Notes under the pieces: generated by a model
Databases searched by the model: none
The model's input: the letters and a program-made list of their open reading frames with translations, nothing else
Told to the model about the DNA's origin: nothing
In this document: positions 45,123 to 53,788 of the stretch, one piece after another
Numbering within the stretch: the first letter of the stretch is position 1
How the letters are laid out: every line of letters starts with the position of its first letter
Origin: Halonotius aquaticus
GTDB lineage: Archaea; Halobacteriota; Halobacteria; Halobacteriales; Haloferacaceae
DNA length: 64,000 bases
Assembly: GCF_003605575.1 (NCBI RefSeq)
Contig: NZ_QKNY01000001.1
Span: 88,377 to 152,376, forward strand
Direction of reading: 5' to 3'
Translations under genes and position numbers: made by a program

Positions 45123-45179
45123 ACCCCCTGTAGGGGCGGCGGCATCAAAAACTAAGTGTCAAACGAAAAATGATGTGAT

Positions 45180-45395
45180 ATGAGTGCTGATGACGGTGGG
45201 TTTGGCGAGGGGATCGCGACATCCGATGGCGATCCGCGTGTGCTCCTTGGGCTGAACGCTGTGTTGTCGACGCTGCTCGGCTGGACGCTCATCGGCGGTC
45301 TCTCGTTTCTTGACGTGGTGGCATTTTCGATCATCAACGTCGCAACGGCAGCGATCCTTGTATTCACGCTCACCTATGCGGTGACGATGGCGTAG
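45180..45395 (+). CDS. Two-helix membrane protein
   Basis: A 71-residue protein with an acidic Gly-rich N-terminus (SADDGGFGEGIATSDGD) and two helices (about 22-40 and 45-70). It is divergent from the preceding membrane protein and ends 10 bases before the convergent CxxC gene. Function unknown. Confidence 0.6.
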   Translation: MSADDGGFGEGIATSDGDPRVLLGLNAVLSTLLGWTLIGGLSFLDVVAFSIINVATAAILVFTLTYAVTMA

Positions 45396-45405
45396 GTAAC
45401 ACCCG

Positions 45406-45624
45406 TTACCGATTGTAGGTCAACTGTTGGGCGAGTTCATTGAGCCGAGTCGTCACCCGTCCGAGCCGCGCCCCGGGAGCAACCCGGCTGAGGGCGGTCT
45501 CGGAGATCTCGATCTGATCACCGGTGAGTGGGTCTCGATCCGCGTTCGACTCGTCGTCGGCAACGGCGTCGACAACGGTCGACATCGAACACCGACCACA
45601 GGCTTCAGTTTGTTTATCACTCAT
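45406..45624 (-). CDS. Small acidic protein with a CxxC motif
   Basis: A 72-residue protein: MSDKQTEACGRC puts Cys9 and Cys12 as a redox or metal pair, followed by an acidic stretch and an amphipathic helix (LGRVTTRLNELAQQL). The ATG at 45624 follows the AT-rich ATTTAAGTATC by about 27 bases, so leaderless. An in-frame extension to 45957 overlaps the next gene and looks non-coding. Function unknown. Confidence 0.55.
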   Translation of the reverse strand: MSDKQTEACGRCSMSTVVDAVADDESNADRDPLTGDQIEISETALSRVAPGARLGRVTTRLNELAQQLTYNR

Positions 45625-45698
45625 TAGTGATGGTGTAGGCTTTACGATACTTAAATCTCCCCGCCGGGTTTTTGTATGTACTTGCTGTGTGCATAGCT

Positions 45699-46301
45699 GT
45701 GAGCAGAGAGGCTGAGGAGGTACCAGCAGCGATCCGTGAGGCCGTCCCCGAGTGGGACGACGAGTATTTTTCGTCGGTTGCCGGGCGACTGTTATATAAC
45801 TACGATCTCGAAAAGGACTATCAGGCGGCCGGCCGGCAATGGCAACTATACGGAGAGTTTCGTGCCAAAACCCAAAAGCAGTTTTTCCATCCGGCATTGA
45901 GCTATGCCGATCATGAGACCGAAGAGCACCTGTTTGTCCAGCGGATCGATCGGCCAACCGTTGAGACGTTGCAGACGTTCGTTGATGAGGGCCATGATCT
46001 TGCTGATGCCTGGATCGAACCGAATGAGGAACATTACGGCACCGACCTCACGTTCGTCGTCGTCGCTGAGACCATCCCGGATGCAGTCGCCGACTACGTG
46101 TCGGACTTCCGCGATCGAACACTACTGAAGTTTGGCTACTACGGTCACTACGAAGTGAATCTCGTTGTTGTGGCTCCTGATGCCGAGAACTGTGTCGCCA
46201 GCCAGACAGCCGATGCCGCGGCAGCCTTCCGGCTCTGGGACCATGTCCCGGACTCGGATGAGGGCTTGCTCTCACAGGTTGCAAAGCGGTTCTGGCGATA
46301 G
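45699..46301 (+). CDS. Conserved alpha/beta protein of unknown function
   Basis: A 200-residue protein beginning with GTG: VSREAEEVPAAIREAVP, then a Tyr/Phe-rich N-terminal domain (YFSSVAGRLLYNYDLEKDY, outline) and a C-terminal domain with DLTFVVVAETIPDAV and GHYEVNLVVVAPD, two similar strands with conserved VVVA ends. The GTG lies about 27 bases after a TTTTTGTAT element. No family recognised; it may be a nuclease-like or restriction-fold protein, but this is only a fold impression. Confidence 0.6.
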   Translation: MSREAEEVPAAIREAVPEWDDEYFSSVAGRLLYNYDLEKDYQAAGRQWQLYGEFRAKTQKQFFHPALSYADHETEEHLFVQRIDRPTVETLQTFVDEGHDLADAWIEPNEEHYGTDLTFVVVAETIPDAVADYVSDFRDRTLLKFGYYGHYEVNLVVVAPDAENCVASQTADAAAAFRLWDHVPDSDEGLLSQVAKRFWR

Positions 46302-46375
46302 CACCGCGACCGACGCGAATCCACACCTCTGACTCCAGGGATCACGCCATTTCACGAAAAATAGCGGAGAGGAAG

Positions 46376-48265
46376 CTAGTCGTCGCTCGGATTCATCGCG
46401 GCACGGTCGGTTCCGGATCGAACCTCGCGGATGTTCTGGTAGCCGATACGCACTAACGACAACGCGAGGGTAATCAACACCAGCCCGAGGATGGCTTGCA
46501 CCGCCGAGGAGGCAAGTGCTTCTGCCGCAAGTGGCTCTGCAAGCGCGCCGGTGAAATGAAGATAGAGGTTGCTGTACAGGTTCTCGTAGAACACCAACCA
46601 TGCCAGTCCAAGCACCGTGATGGTCACCATCAACGCCATCGGAACACCGGTGGTGGCGAGCTGCTTCGTCGCATCCCAGTTGGCGATCCAAACGGTTCCT
46701 GTGAGCAAGGCGAGAGCGGCCAACAGCTGGTTGGCACCACCGAACAGGGCCCACAGCGTCACCCATTGGCCGGACACGACGAGCAGGTAGGCTGGAATGG
46801 TTTGTACCAGCGGATTGGTGTAACGGCCACGGGCAATTGAGCCGATTTTGTCGAGCAGAGTGTCTTCCTGCATCGGATTGAGCCCTGTGTCAGTCTGACC
46901 GGCTGGGAGCCCCACAATCTCTTCCATCATGTAGCGGCCGAGTCGAACCGCGGTGTCCGTTGAGGTCAACAGGAAGCTAACGAGGACGAGTGCCATAAAC
47001 ACGGCACCAACCGTTTCAGGGATACCGAGACTCGTGAGGATGATCCCACCACCGGAGGCGAAGTTCGGGAGTGCAGCACCGATCCCGCCGGCGGGATCTG
47101 CGAAGCCCCACACGGCGAGTGCTGACAGAGCAACCGATGCGAGCAGCCCCTCTCCGAGCATCCCGCCGTAGCCGATCAGTCGGGCGTCGGTCTCTTTGTT
47201 CAGCTGCTTGGCTGTCGTCCCCGAGGAAACCAGCGAGTGGAAGCCGCTGATCGTCCCACAGGCGATCGTGATAAACAGCAGCGGGAACAGCGGTAAGAAC
47301 ACGCCTTCAACGCCCCAGAAGCCGTTGAACGCCCCAAGCGAGGAGTCGATCACGAGCGGCTCGGTTGCCGTCCCCAGCAGCGTCCCGACGATGATCGCAA
47401 TGACCGCACCGCCGACACCTGCGTACAGCAGGAATGAGGAGAGATAATCCCGGGGCTGGAGCAGCATCCAGACCGGCAGTGCGCTGGCAATGGCGGCGTA
47501 CACCATCACAACTGGGATCCATGCTGCCGTGTTGGCACCGAGTGCTGCCGCGCCAGGCACCCACTGACCGGCACCGCCCAACAGGACGATGACACTGAGT
47601 TCTGCCGTCCGTTCGGCAGTCGGCTCAAACAGGGCGATCGGGTACTCTATCCCAACCCGGACGGCAGCAAACACACCCGCAACGAAGACAACGGTGCCAG
47701 GGATAAATGGGCCATCAAACTGGTACAGATAGAGTCCAAACAGGAGTGCTAACGCGATGTAGACGGTGGACGCTGTCGAAACCTCTGGATACGCGTTAAA
47801 CACGATGCCAACGACGAGCGCAAACACCGCCACCACGAGGATGATCGTCAGGAAGGCGAACCACAGCAACATCTGTTTGCCACGGCCACCGACATATTCG
47901 CCGATAATGTATCCGATCGACTTCCCTTCGTGGCGGAGCGATCCCGACAGCGAAATGAAGTCATGAACGGCCCCCATCAACGGGTTCCCGATCGCAATCC
48001 ACAGCAGCGCGGGTACCCAGCCCCACACTGCGCCGGCCGTAATCGGGCCAACGATGGGAGCTCCCCCAGCGATACTTGAGAAGTGATGCCCAAGCAACAC
48101 CGGCTTTTTTGAGGGGACATACTCCTGTCCATCCTCATACTTGTGTGCCGGTGTTTCCGCGTCCTCGTCCAGTTCAACGAACTGTGACAGGTACCGTGAG
48201 TAGCCGAGATATCCCACGGTGAACGTTACCAATGCTGCAACGATGATCCAGATCACCTGTGTCAT
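46376..48265 (-). CDS. cstA: CstA-family carbon starvation (pyruvate/peptide) transporter
   Basis: A 629-residue transporter with about 15 helices. The N-terminus has VLLGHHFSSIAGGAPIVGP, a CstA hallmark (given in outline), and WVPALLWIAIGNPLMGAVHDF follows. The family imports pyruvate or peptides during starvation. The ATG at 48265 is clear. Complete; pairs functionally with porAB only in theory, since no operon link exists. Confidence 0.92.
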   Translation of the reverse strand: MTQVIWIIVAALVTFTVGYLGYSRYLSQFVELDEDAETPAHKYEDGQEYVPSKKPVLLGHHFSSIAGGAPIVGPITAGAVWGWVPALLWIAIGNPLMGAVHDFISLSGSLRHEGKSIGYIIGEYVGGRGKQMLLWFAFLTIILVVAVFALVVGIVFNAYPEVSTASTVYIALALLFGLYLYQFDGPFIPGTVVFVAGVFAAVRVGIEYPIALFEPTAERTAELSVIVLLGGAGQWVPGAAALGANTAAWIPVVMVYAAIASALPVWMLLQPRDYLSSFLLYAGVGGAVIAIIVGTLLGTATEPLVIDSSLGAFNGFWGVEGVFLPLFPLLFITIACGTISGFHSLVSSGTTAKQLNKETDARLIGYGGMLGEGLLASVALSALAVWGFADPAGGIGAALPNFASGGGIILTSLGIPETVGAVFMALVLVSFLLTSTDTAVRLGRYMMEEIVGLPAGQTDTGLNPMQEDTLLDKIGSIARGRYTNPLVQTIPAYLLVVSGQWVTLWALFGGANQLLAALALLTGTVWIANWDATKQLATTGVPMALMVTITVLGLAWLVFYENLYSNLYLHFTGALAEPLAAEALASSAVQAILGLVLITLALSLVRIGYQNIREVRSGTDRAAMNPSDD

Positions 48266-48464
48266 TCGGTAACACCATTACTGTGAACAGTTTATCATTA
48301 CTTAGTCCTTACCCAACTTTAATGAACTAATATGTCTTCATCCGGGCTGACATCCCGATTTTTACTGATATTTCAGATTCCATCGACACAATCACCAACT
48401 ACCACCTGCCACCTAACAGACCCAACAGCGAAAATCAGTTGCTGCGCGCTGCTCGGCGTTGCCG

Positions 48465-48803
48465 TTAGTACAGCGAGAGATGGCCGGTGATATCGTCGAC
48501 CTGCTCGGCATCACCGGGGCCGACGGCGACCGTCGTCGCGGTTCCTGAGTCGAGTTGTGTATGGCCGGCATCACGGATGATTGCGTTTGGAAGCCCCTTG
48601 ACGCGTGCTGCCTCGGCCAACTCGAACAGCGCGTCCTCGCCGGCGACCTTGACGACGACCTTCTTTTGGCCGCCGCCTTTCCATGCTTTGCGTGTTTTCG
48701 GGTCGGTGTCCTCGTAGGCCGACAGCGACGCATGGGCAACTTGGGCGGCGAGTTTGCCCTGTCCCATCCCGAGATCGGTGCGAGCAGCGATGACCTGTTT
48801 CAT
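48465..48803 (-). CDS. pth2: Peptidyl-tRNA hydrolase, archaeal type
   Basis: A 112-residue Pth2 enzyme, which frees tRNA from peptidyl-tRNA. Motifs: [25 protein letters not shown] with the catalytic Lys and His region, [12 protein letters not shown], and [19 protein letters not shown] near the C-terminus with the conserved T-x-L-G-T-like loop. Length is typical. It is divergent from dcd. Confidence 0.93.
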   Translation of the reverse strand: MKQVIAARTDLGMGQGKLAAQVAHASLSAYEDTDPKTRKAWKGGGQKKVVVKVAGEDALFELAEAARVKGLPNAIIRDAGHTQLDSGTATTVAVGPGDAEQVDDITGHLSLY

Positions 48804-48910
48804 ACCCCGTGTTGCGATGGCGTCGGCAAGAGGCTGTGGATCGGCGACGCGAGCGATACCTGCTGGCGGATTACGTTGGTTTTTAGCCGACTGCCCGCAC
48901 TCTGAGAGGC

Positions 48911-49492
48911 ATGATCCTCTCGGATACCGATCTCCTCGAACGCTTAGGCGAGGGCGACCTCGTCGTCGACCCCATCGACGACCTCGACACCCAAGTCCAA
49001 CCGGCGAGCATCGATATGCGGCTCGGTTCGGAATTCCTTGAATTCCAGCGCACCAACATTCCTTGTATCCACCCCGACCACGCCGATGAGGTCGACGAGT
49101 ACGTCCGGGAAACCTACGTCGAAGAGGGCGAGGAGTTCATCCTTCACCCGGGTGATTTCGTCCTTGGCACAACGAAAGAACGCGTCGAGATTCCCTCCGA
49201 CCTCGTTGCCACCGTTGAAGGCCGCTCATCGCTGGGTCGGCTTGCGGTTGTGGTCCATGCAACCGCAGGCTTCGTGGATCCGGGGTACCGGGGGCAGATC
49301 ACGCTTGAACTCTCGAATCTCGGGGCCGCGCCGGTCGCGCTGTCGCCGGGGATGCGCGTCTCCCAACTCGTCTTCACCGAACTCAAATCCGAATCAACGC
49401 GGCCCTATGGGGCCGAACGCGGCTCGAAGTACCAAGATCAGGATGGGCCGAAGGCCTCAAAGATTCAGGACGACCCCGAATTCGAGCTTTGA
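48911..49492 (+). CDS. dcd: dCTP deaminase
   Basis: A 193-residue nucleotide enzyme converting dCTP to dUTP. Motifs: [11 protein letters not shown] near residue 31, [27 protein letters not shown] (outlined; about 102-128, includes the substrate Ser, Arg and Glu region) and [12 protein letters not shown] near 146. C-terminal [18 protein letters not shown] is the flexible lid. Complete; leader short. Confidence 0.93.
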   Translation: MILSDTDLLERLGEGDLVVDPIDDLDTQVQPASIDMRLGSEFLEFQRTNIPCIHPDHADEVDEYVRETYVEEGEEFILHPGDFVLGTTKERVEIPSDLVATVEGRSSLGRLAVVVHATAGFVDPGYRGQITLELSNLGAAPVALSPGMRVSQLVFTELKSESTRPYGAERGSKYQDQDGPKASKIQDDPEFEL

Positions 49493-49549
49493 ATCCCGAA
49501 TGAACCACAAACCACGACACTGATATCCGTTCCCTATCCTACACCGAGT

Positions 49550-50458
49550 ATGAAATTCATCGAGGAGGTGGTCGTCGAGGAGTTCCTGCCGACGATCCGG
49601 TCGCTGCTGGCGGAAGCCCTCCGTGACCGCGGGCTCACCCAACGGGAGGTCGCTGACGGACTGGGCATCAGCCAGTCAGCTGTCTCAAAATACGCTCACG
49701 GCGAGGTTGCCCACAACGAGGCCATTGCGGCCGACGACCGCGTCGTCGAGCTGGTCGAGCGCGTCGCCGACGGGTTGGCGACCGGCGACATGAGCCGGGT
49801 GCAGGCACTTGTCGAGATCGAGGTGCTGATTCGCCAACTTGAGGATGGCGACCTGTTGGCAGAGGTGCACGAGGACGCCATGCCGGAACTGGCGGACGCC
49901 GACATCGATTTCTCTGTTCATGATCCGGACAGCCGCATTCGACAGACTGAACAGGTACGCTCCTCCGTCCGCCGCGGGCTGCGCACGCTGACGAGCATGA
50001 GTGGGTTTGCAACGCTGATCCCAAACGTCGGCTCAAACCTCGTTGAGTGCCTGCCGGAAGCAACAACCGTCGACGACGTAGCGGGCGTTCCGGGCCGCAT
50101 CTTCGACATCAAGGGCCGTGCCACCGTGCCCGCGGAACCAGAGTTCGGCGTCAGCGAGCACGCCGCCTCGGTATTGTTGGCAACTCGAAGCCACGGGGTT
50201 GACGTGTCGGCCGGTCTCAATATCGCCTACGACGCCGACCTCATCGAGGACTTCGAGGCGGCCGGCTACAGCACCGTCGAGTTTGATTCCGAGGCCAGCG
50301 AGGAGTTAGCGGCGACCATCGGCGACGCCGTCGCCGACGCCGACCTGACGGAGACATTCGTACTGTATCAGACCGGCAGCTACGGGATCGAGCCGATCTC
50401 CTACGTGCTCGGCCCTGACGCGCCGACGGTCGCAAGTGTTGTCCGCGACGTGGTGTAG
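49550..50458 (+). CDS. thiR: ThiR-like thiamine regulator (HTH plus ThiN domain)
   Basis: A 302-residue regulator. Residues about 20-70 are a Cro/C1-type helix-turn-helix (DRGLTQREVADGLGISQSAVSKYAHG, in outline). Residues about 125-300 match the ThiN thiamine-phosphate domain: RTLTSMSGFATLIPNVGSNL, GRIFDIKGRATV and AASVLLATRSHG. In haloarchaea such proteins sense thiamine phosphates and repress thi genes. The thi4 gene lies convergently 104 bases downstream. Gene name by family resemblance. Confidence 0.83.
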   Translation: MKFIEEVVVEEFLPTIRSLLAEALRDRGLTQREVADGLGISQSAVSKYAHGEVAHNEAIAADDRVVELVERVADGLATGDMSRVQALVEIEVLIRQLEDGDLLAEVHEDAMPELADADIDFSVHDPDSRIRQTEQVRSSVRRGLRTLTSMSGFATLIPNVGSNLVECLPEATTVDDVAGVPGRIFDIKGRATVPAEPEFGVSEHAASVLLATRSHGVDVSAGLNIAYDADLIEDFEAAGYSTVEFDSEASEELAATIGDAVADADLTETFVLYQTGSYGIEPISYVLGPDAPTVASVVRDVV

Positions 50459-50561
50459 TCGGCTGTCACCGTAGAAAACTGCAAAGGAGAGTGTACGTCA
50501 GGGGAACTTTTTGCGGTGAGGATCGGAACTGCGAGCGTCGACAACTGCGAGTGTTGGCGGC

Positions 50562-51497
50562 TTAGTCGTCGGCGGGTGTCGGCGACGCCGAGAAGTCGAC
50601 GGCGGCCCCGTCCTTGCCGAGTTCGTCAAGCGCGACCGAGGCGGCGCGTTTGCCGGACAGCAGCATCGCGCCGAAGGTCGGCCCCATCCGCGGGAGGCCG
50701 TGGGTCGTCGCCGTGGCGAGGCCGGTAGCGATCACGCCGTCGTGAACCTTGCCGGTCTCTTCGACGACGACATCCTCGCTTTCGGTGACCCACATCGAGT
50801 CGTGGCCGGGGGAGTCGTGGCCGGGCGCGCCGTACTCGCCGTCCTCCGACTGATCCATGCCGGTGTTGTTCTCTTTGGCGTGTTCGATCCCCGGCGCGTC
50901 GAGGACGCCCCGCTCTTCGAGTTTGGAGACGACGACGGCCTCGTGGCCCGTCGCGTCGATGACGAGGTCGCTCTCGACGGCGATCGGGTCGACGCAGGTG
51001 AGCTCTCGGGGGAGGGCGTGCACCGGCGTCCAGTTCATGACGATGCCGGCGACGCGGTGGTTCTCGCGGACGACGATGTCCGTGAACTCGGTCATATTCT
51101 GGATTTTTGCGCCCGCGTCACAGGCGGCCTTGATCAGTGAGGAACAGGCGTGTGGGCCTTTCGCGGTATGGAGCCCATCGACTTCCTCGCTCTCTTGGTG
51201 GGGGACATCGAGTTCGTCGAGAACCTCGTCGGCGGGCTCGCGGACGGTCAGCGTGTTCATCAGGAAGCCGCCGAGCCAGAAGCCGCCGCCGAGATAGTTG
51301 TTCTTCTCGACGACCATCACCTTCACATCTTGTTCGGCGAGTTCCTTCGCGGCCATCAGTCCGGAGGGGCCGCCGCCGACGATGATCACGTCGCTTTCGG
51401 TGAAATCCATGAACTCGTCGCTGAACTCCTCGGTGATTGCGCGCGTTACCTCAGCCTCGCCGGCCTTACTGAAACCGCTGAATGTTGATTCGGACAT
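50562..51497 (-). CDS. thi4: Thi4-type thiazole synthase
   Basis: A 311-residue enzyme making the adenylated thiazole moiety of thiamine. FAD/NAD-type motif [14 protein letters not shown] (37-50), [10 protein letters not shown] (63-72), GPHACSS (114-120), and [11 protein letters not shown] with Cys168, which aligns with the sulfur-donor Cys of the yeast enzyme. His and Glu metal sites appear around 160-180. Archaeal Thi4 may use sulfide or its own Cys. The ATG overlaps a candidate operator. Confidence 0.92.
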   Translation of the reverse strand: MSESTFSGFSKAGEAEVTRAITEEFSDEFMDFTESDVIIVGGGPSGLMAAKELAEQDVKVMVVEKNNYLGGGFWLGGFLMNTLTVREPADEVLDELDVPHQESEEVDGLHTAKGPHACSSLIKAACDAGAKIQNMTEFTDIVVRENHRVAGIVMNWTPVHALPRELTCVDPIAVESDLVIDATGHEAVVVSKLEERGVLDAPGIEHAKENNTGMDQSEDGEYGAPGHDSPGHDSMWVTESEDVVVEETGKVHDGVIATGLATATTHGLPRMGPTFGAMLLSGKRAASVALDELGKDGAAVDFSASPTPADD

Positions 51498-51578
51498 ACC
51501 ACTTAGTGATATTTATTGGTGGTACAAGTCGGTTGCGGTCGTGGCCGCTGCCGACTACCTCCCGAAACCACCGTGGTT
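51497..51578 (-). promoter_or_regulatory. Inverted repeats ahead of thi4
   Basis: TACCAC (51497-51502) and GTGGTA (51519-51524) face each other across the AT-rich TATTTATT (51509-51517) next to the thi4 start. A second palindrome, AACCACCGTGGTT, lies at 51566-51578. Both share CCAC/GTGG half-sites, so they may be ThiR-like operators. The TATA distance to the ATG is short, so the true start point is uncertain. Confidence 0.4.
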
Positions 51579-51644
51579 GAGCCGGTAACACTCATGTCAC
51601 CCTCGCGAATGCTTTTGCCCGTTGCCCTCGTTGTACAACTACTC

Positions 51645-52655
51645 ATGAACATGCTTGTCGACGGCGAGTGGCGAACCGATACTTTTCAGGCGACCAACGA
51701 GGAGGGGGCCTTCGAGCGACAGACGACGCCGTTCCGGGACTGGATCGCCGGCAGCGACGTCCCCGACCACATCGATGCTGAACCCGACGAGCGGTTCGAA
51801 GCCGAGGCCGGGCGCTACCACCTCTATGTTTCGTATGCCTGCCCGTGGGCCCACCGGACGCTGCTCGTTCGCGCGCTGATGGGGCTCGAAGACGCGATCG
51901 ATGTGTCGGTCGTCGACCCCTACCGCGGCGACGACGGCTGGCAGTTCAGTCCTGAAAAAGCGGGTTGCACCGAGGACACCCTCTACGACAGTGACTATCT
52001 TCGAGAACTCTACGTCGAAGCCGACCCCGACGCGACCTGCCGTGTGACGGTGCCGGTGCTGTGGGACACAAAGGAAGAAACGATCGTCAACAACGAATCC
52101 CGAGAGATTATCCGCATGTTGACGACCGGATTCCAGGACGTCGCCGAGCGGGATATCGATCTCGCGCCGGAAGCAAACCGCGAGCGAATCGACGAGGTCA
52201 TCACCGACATCTACGAGCCGATCAACAACGGCGTCTACAAGGCCGGTTTTGCGACCAAACAGAAACCCTACGACGCGGCCATCGACGAGCTGTTTGACGC
52301 CCTCGATCACTACGACGAGCTGCTGGCCGACCAGCGATTCCTGGCCGGCGACCAGCTCACCGAGGCCGATATCTGTATGTTTACGACGCTGATTCGCTTC
52401 GATCACGTCTACCATACGCACTTCATGTGTAACGTGCAGTACATCCACCAGTACGACAACCTCTGGCCGTATCTCCGTGATGTGTACCAGCAGCCCGGCG
52501 TCGCCGACACAGTTGATATCGACCACATCAAGGAACACTACTACACAACCCACCCCGACGTGACGCCACACGGGATCATCGCCCGCGGGCCGGATCTCGA
52601 CTTCGCGGCCCCACACGACCGCGAGCGACTCAGCAGCACGGCACCGACACAGTAA
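51645..52655 (+). CDS. Xi-class glutathione S-transferase-like (glutathionyl-hydroquinone reductase-type)
   Basis: A 336-residue two-domain protein. The N-terminal thioredoxin fold has YACPWAHRT (Cys near 64), the Xi-class CPWA motif; a long helical C-terminal domain follows, with RIDEVITDIYEPINNGVYKAGFA given in outline. Xi-class enzymes reduce thiol-hydroquinone conjugates. As haloarchaea use gamma-glutamylcysteine, that may be the thiol. ATG 51645 fits a TATA-like GCTTTTG; ATG 51651 is also possible. Confidence 0.83.
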   Translation: MNMLVDGEWRTDTFQATNEEGAFERQTTPFRDWIAGSDVPDHIDAEPDERFEAEAGRYHLYVSYACPWAHRTLLVRALMGLEDAIDVSVVDPYRGDDGWQFSPEKAGCTEDTLYDSDYLRELYVEADPDATCRVTVPVLWDTKEETIVNNESREIIRMLTTGFQDVAERDIDLAPEANRERIDEVITDIYEPINNGVYKAGFATKQKPYDAAIDELFDALDHYDELLADQRFLAGDQLTEADICMFTTLIRFDHVYHTHFMCNVQYIHQYDNLWPYLRDVYQQPGVADTVDIDHIKEHYYTTHPDVTPHGIIARGPDLDFAAPHDRERLSSTAPTQ

Positions 52656-52813
52656 CCGCTGAGTGGCGGCTGTGTTCCTGGTTGCTGTCGACTGTTACAT
52701 CTTCGTACCACTAATCAGCGAGATACATTGTGGAATGCAATATGATACTGACTAGTTCGAGTTGAATCTAATTCTACAGATAGAATTATTACCGTTCCGT
52801 CTAATCCACTCAC

Positions 52814-52984
52814 ATGCCGACCTGCCCCGAGTGCGACCACAGCGAGGAACCATCCGGCGCGTGGCTCACCGAGATTCTCGACGACGAGAAACGCCATCGC
52901 GGCCGTACCATCTGTCTGATCACCTGCCCGAGCTGTGAGGCTGTCCTCGGCGGCACCGATTCCGAGTGGGTCGCCGCCTACTGA
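52814..52984 (+). CDS. Small zinc-ribbon protein
   Basis: A 56-residue protein too small for routine gene finders: MPTCPECDHSEEPSGAW, helix WLTEILDDEKRHRGR, then CLITCPSCEAVLGG. Two CxxC pairs (CPEC, CPSC) would bind zinc. It ends EWVAAY. Start and stop are clear and codon use is like its neighbours. Function unknown; similar ribbons often bind RNA polymerase, ribosome or nucleic acid. Confidence 0.6.
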   Translation: MPTCPECDHSEEPSGAWLTEILDDEKRHRGRTICLITCPSCEAVLGGTDSEWVAAY

Positions 52985-53116
52985 CGATGTCGCCGCGCGC
53001 CGTAGACTTTTCACGCGGTATCGAATACCATCGACTATGCACACCGACAGACGGGCCGGTCGTCGATGGCGACGATCTAGCATCGACCGGCGAGCCACGA
53101 CAGCGAGGTGGTCGTG

Positions 53117-53743
53117 ATGGCGACCAAGCGCGAACTCGAAGGGCAACTCGCCGTCGTCGCCGGCTTCGAGGATCCACAGGCCGCCCTTGAGCAGTATCCG
53201 ACACCGCCGGCGTTGGCCGCCCACGTCATCCATCTGGCCGATCTCCACGACGACATCGAGGGTCGCACCGTCCTCGATCTGGGGGCTGGAACCGGCATGT
53301 TCACGCTTGGCGCGGCGCTCCGCGGGCCGGCTCGCGTTATCGCCGTCGAACTCGATGGCGGGCCGCTGGCGACGGCCATCGAGAACCGTCGCCGGGTGGG
53401 CACCCGAACGCCGATCCACTGGCTACAGGCCGATGCGACGCGGCTCCCACTGTCGATTCCCGAACCCGTCACGGTCGTCATGAACCCGCCGTTTGGAGCC
53501 CAAGATGGCCAAGCGGGTGCCGATCGTGGCTTTCTCGCAACAGTCGCCGATGTCGCCTCGGTGTCGTACTCAGTGCACAACGCCGGCAGCAAGGAATTCA
53601 TCGAGGCCTTTGCAGCCGACAACGGTGGCGAGGTGACCCATGCGTTCAGCGCGGCGTTTGCGGTCGACAAACAGTTTGAGCATCACGACGAGGAGCGCAG
53701 CGAGATCGATACCGAAGTCTATCGGATCGAGTGGAATAACTGA
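53117..53743 (+). CDS. METTL5-like RNA N6-adenine methyltransferase
   Basis: A 208-residue SAM-dependent methyltransferase. Motif I VLDLGAGTGMFTLGA near residue 50, acidic AVELDGGP near 78, and the catalytic NPPFGAQ near 120. The N-terminus KRELEGQLAVVAGFEDPQAALEQYPTP (outline) matches archaeal METTL5-like proteins, thought to methylate rRNA. ATG 53117 was chosen over 53108. Complete. Confidence 0.85.
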   Translation: MATKRELEGQLAVVAGFEDPQAALEQYPTPPALAAHVIHLADLHDDIEGRTVLDLGAGTGMFTLGAALRGPARVIAVELDGGPLATAIENRRRVGTRTPIHWLQADATRLPLSIPEPVTVVMNPPFGAQDGQAGADRGFLATVADVASVSYSVHNAGSKEFIEAFAADNGGEVTHAFSAAFAVDKQFEHHDEERSEIDTEVYRIEWNN

Positions 53744-53788
53744 TTCAGCATCGTAATCAGCGCGAACGTGCCGCAGACGAGGTTCGAA

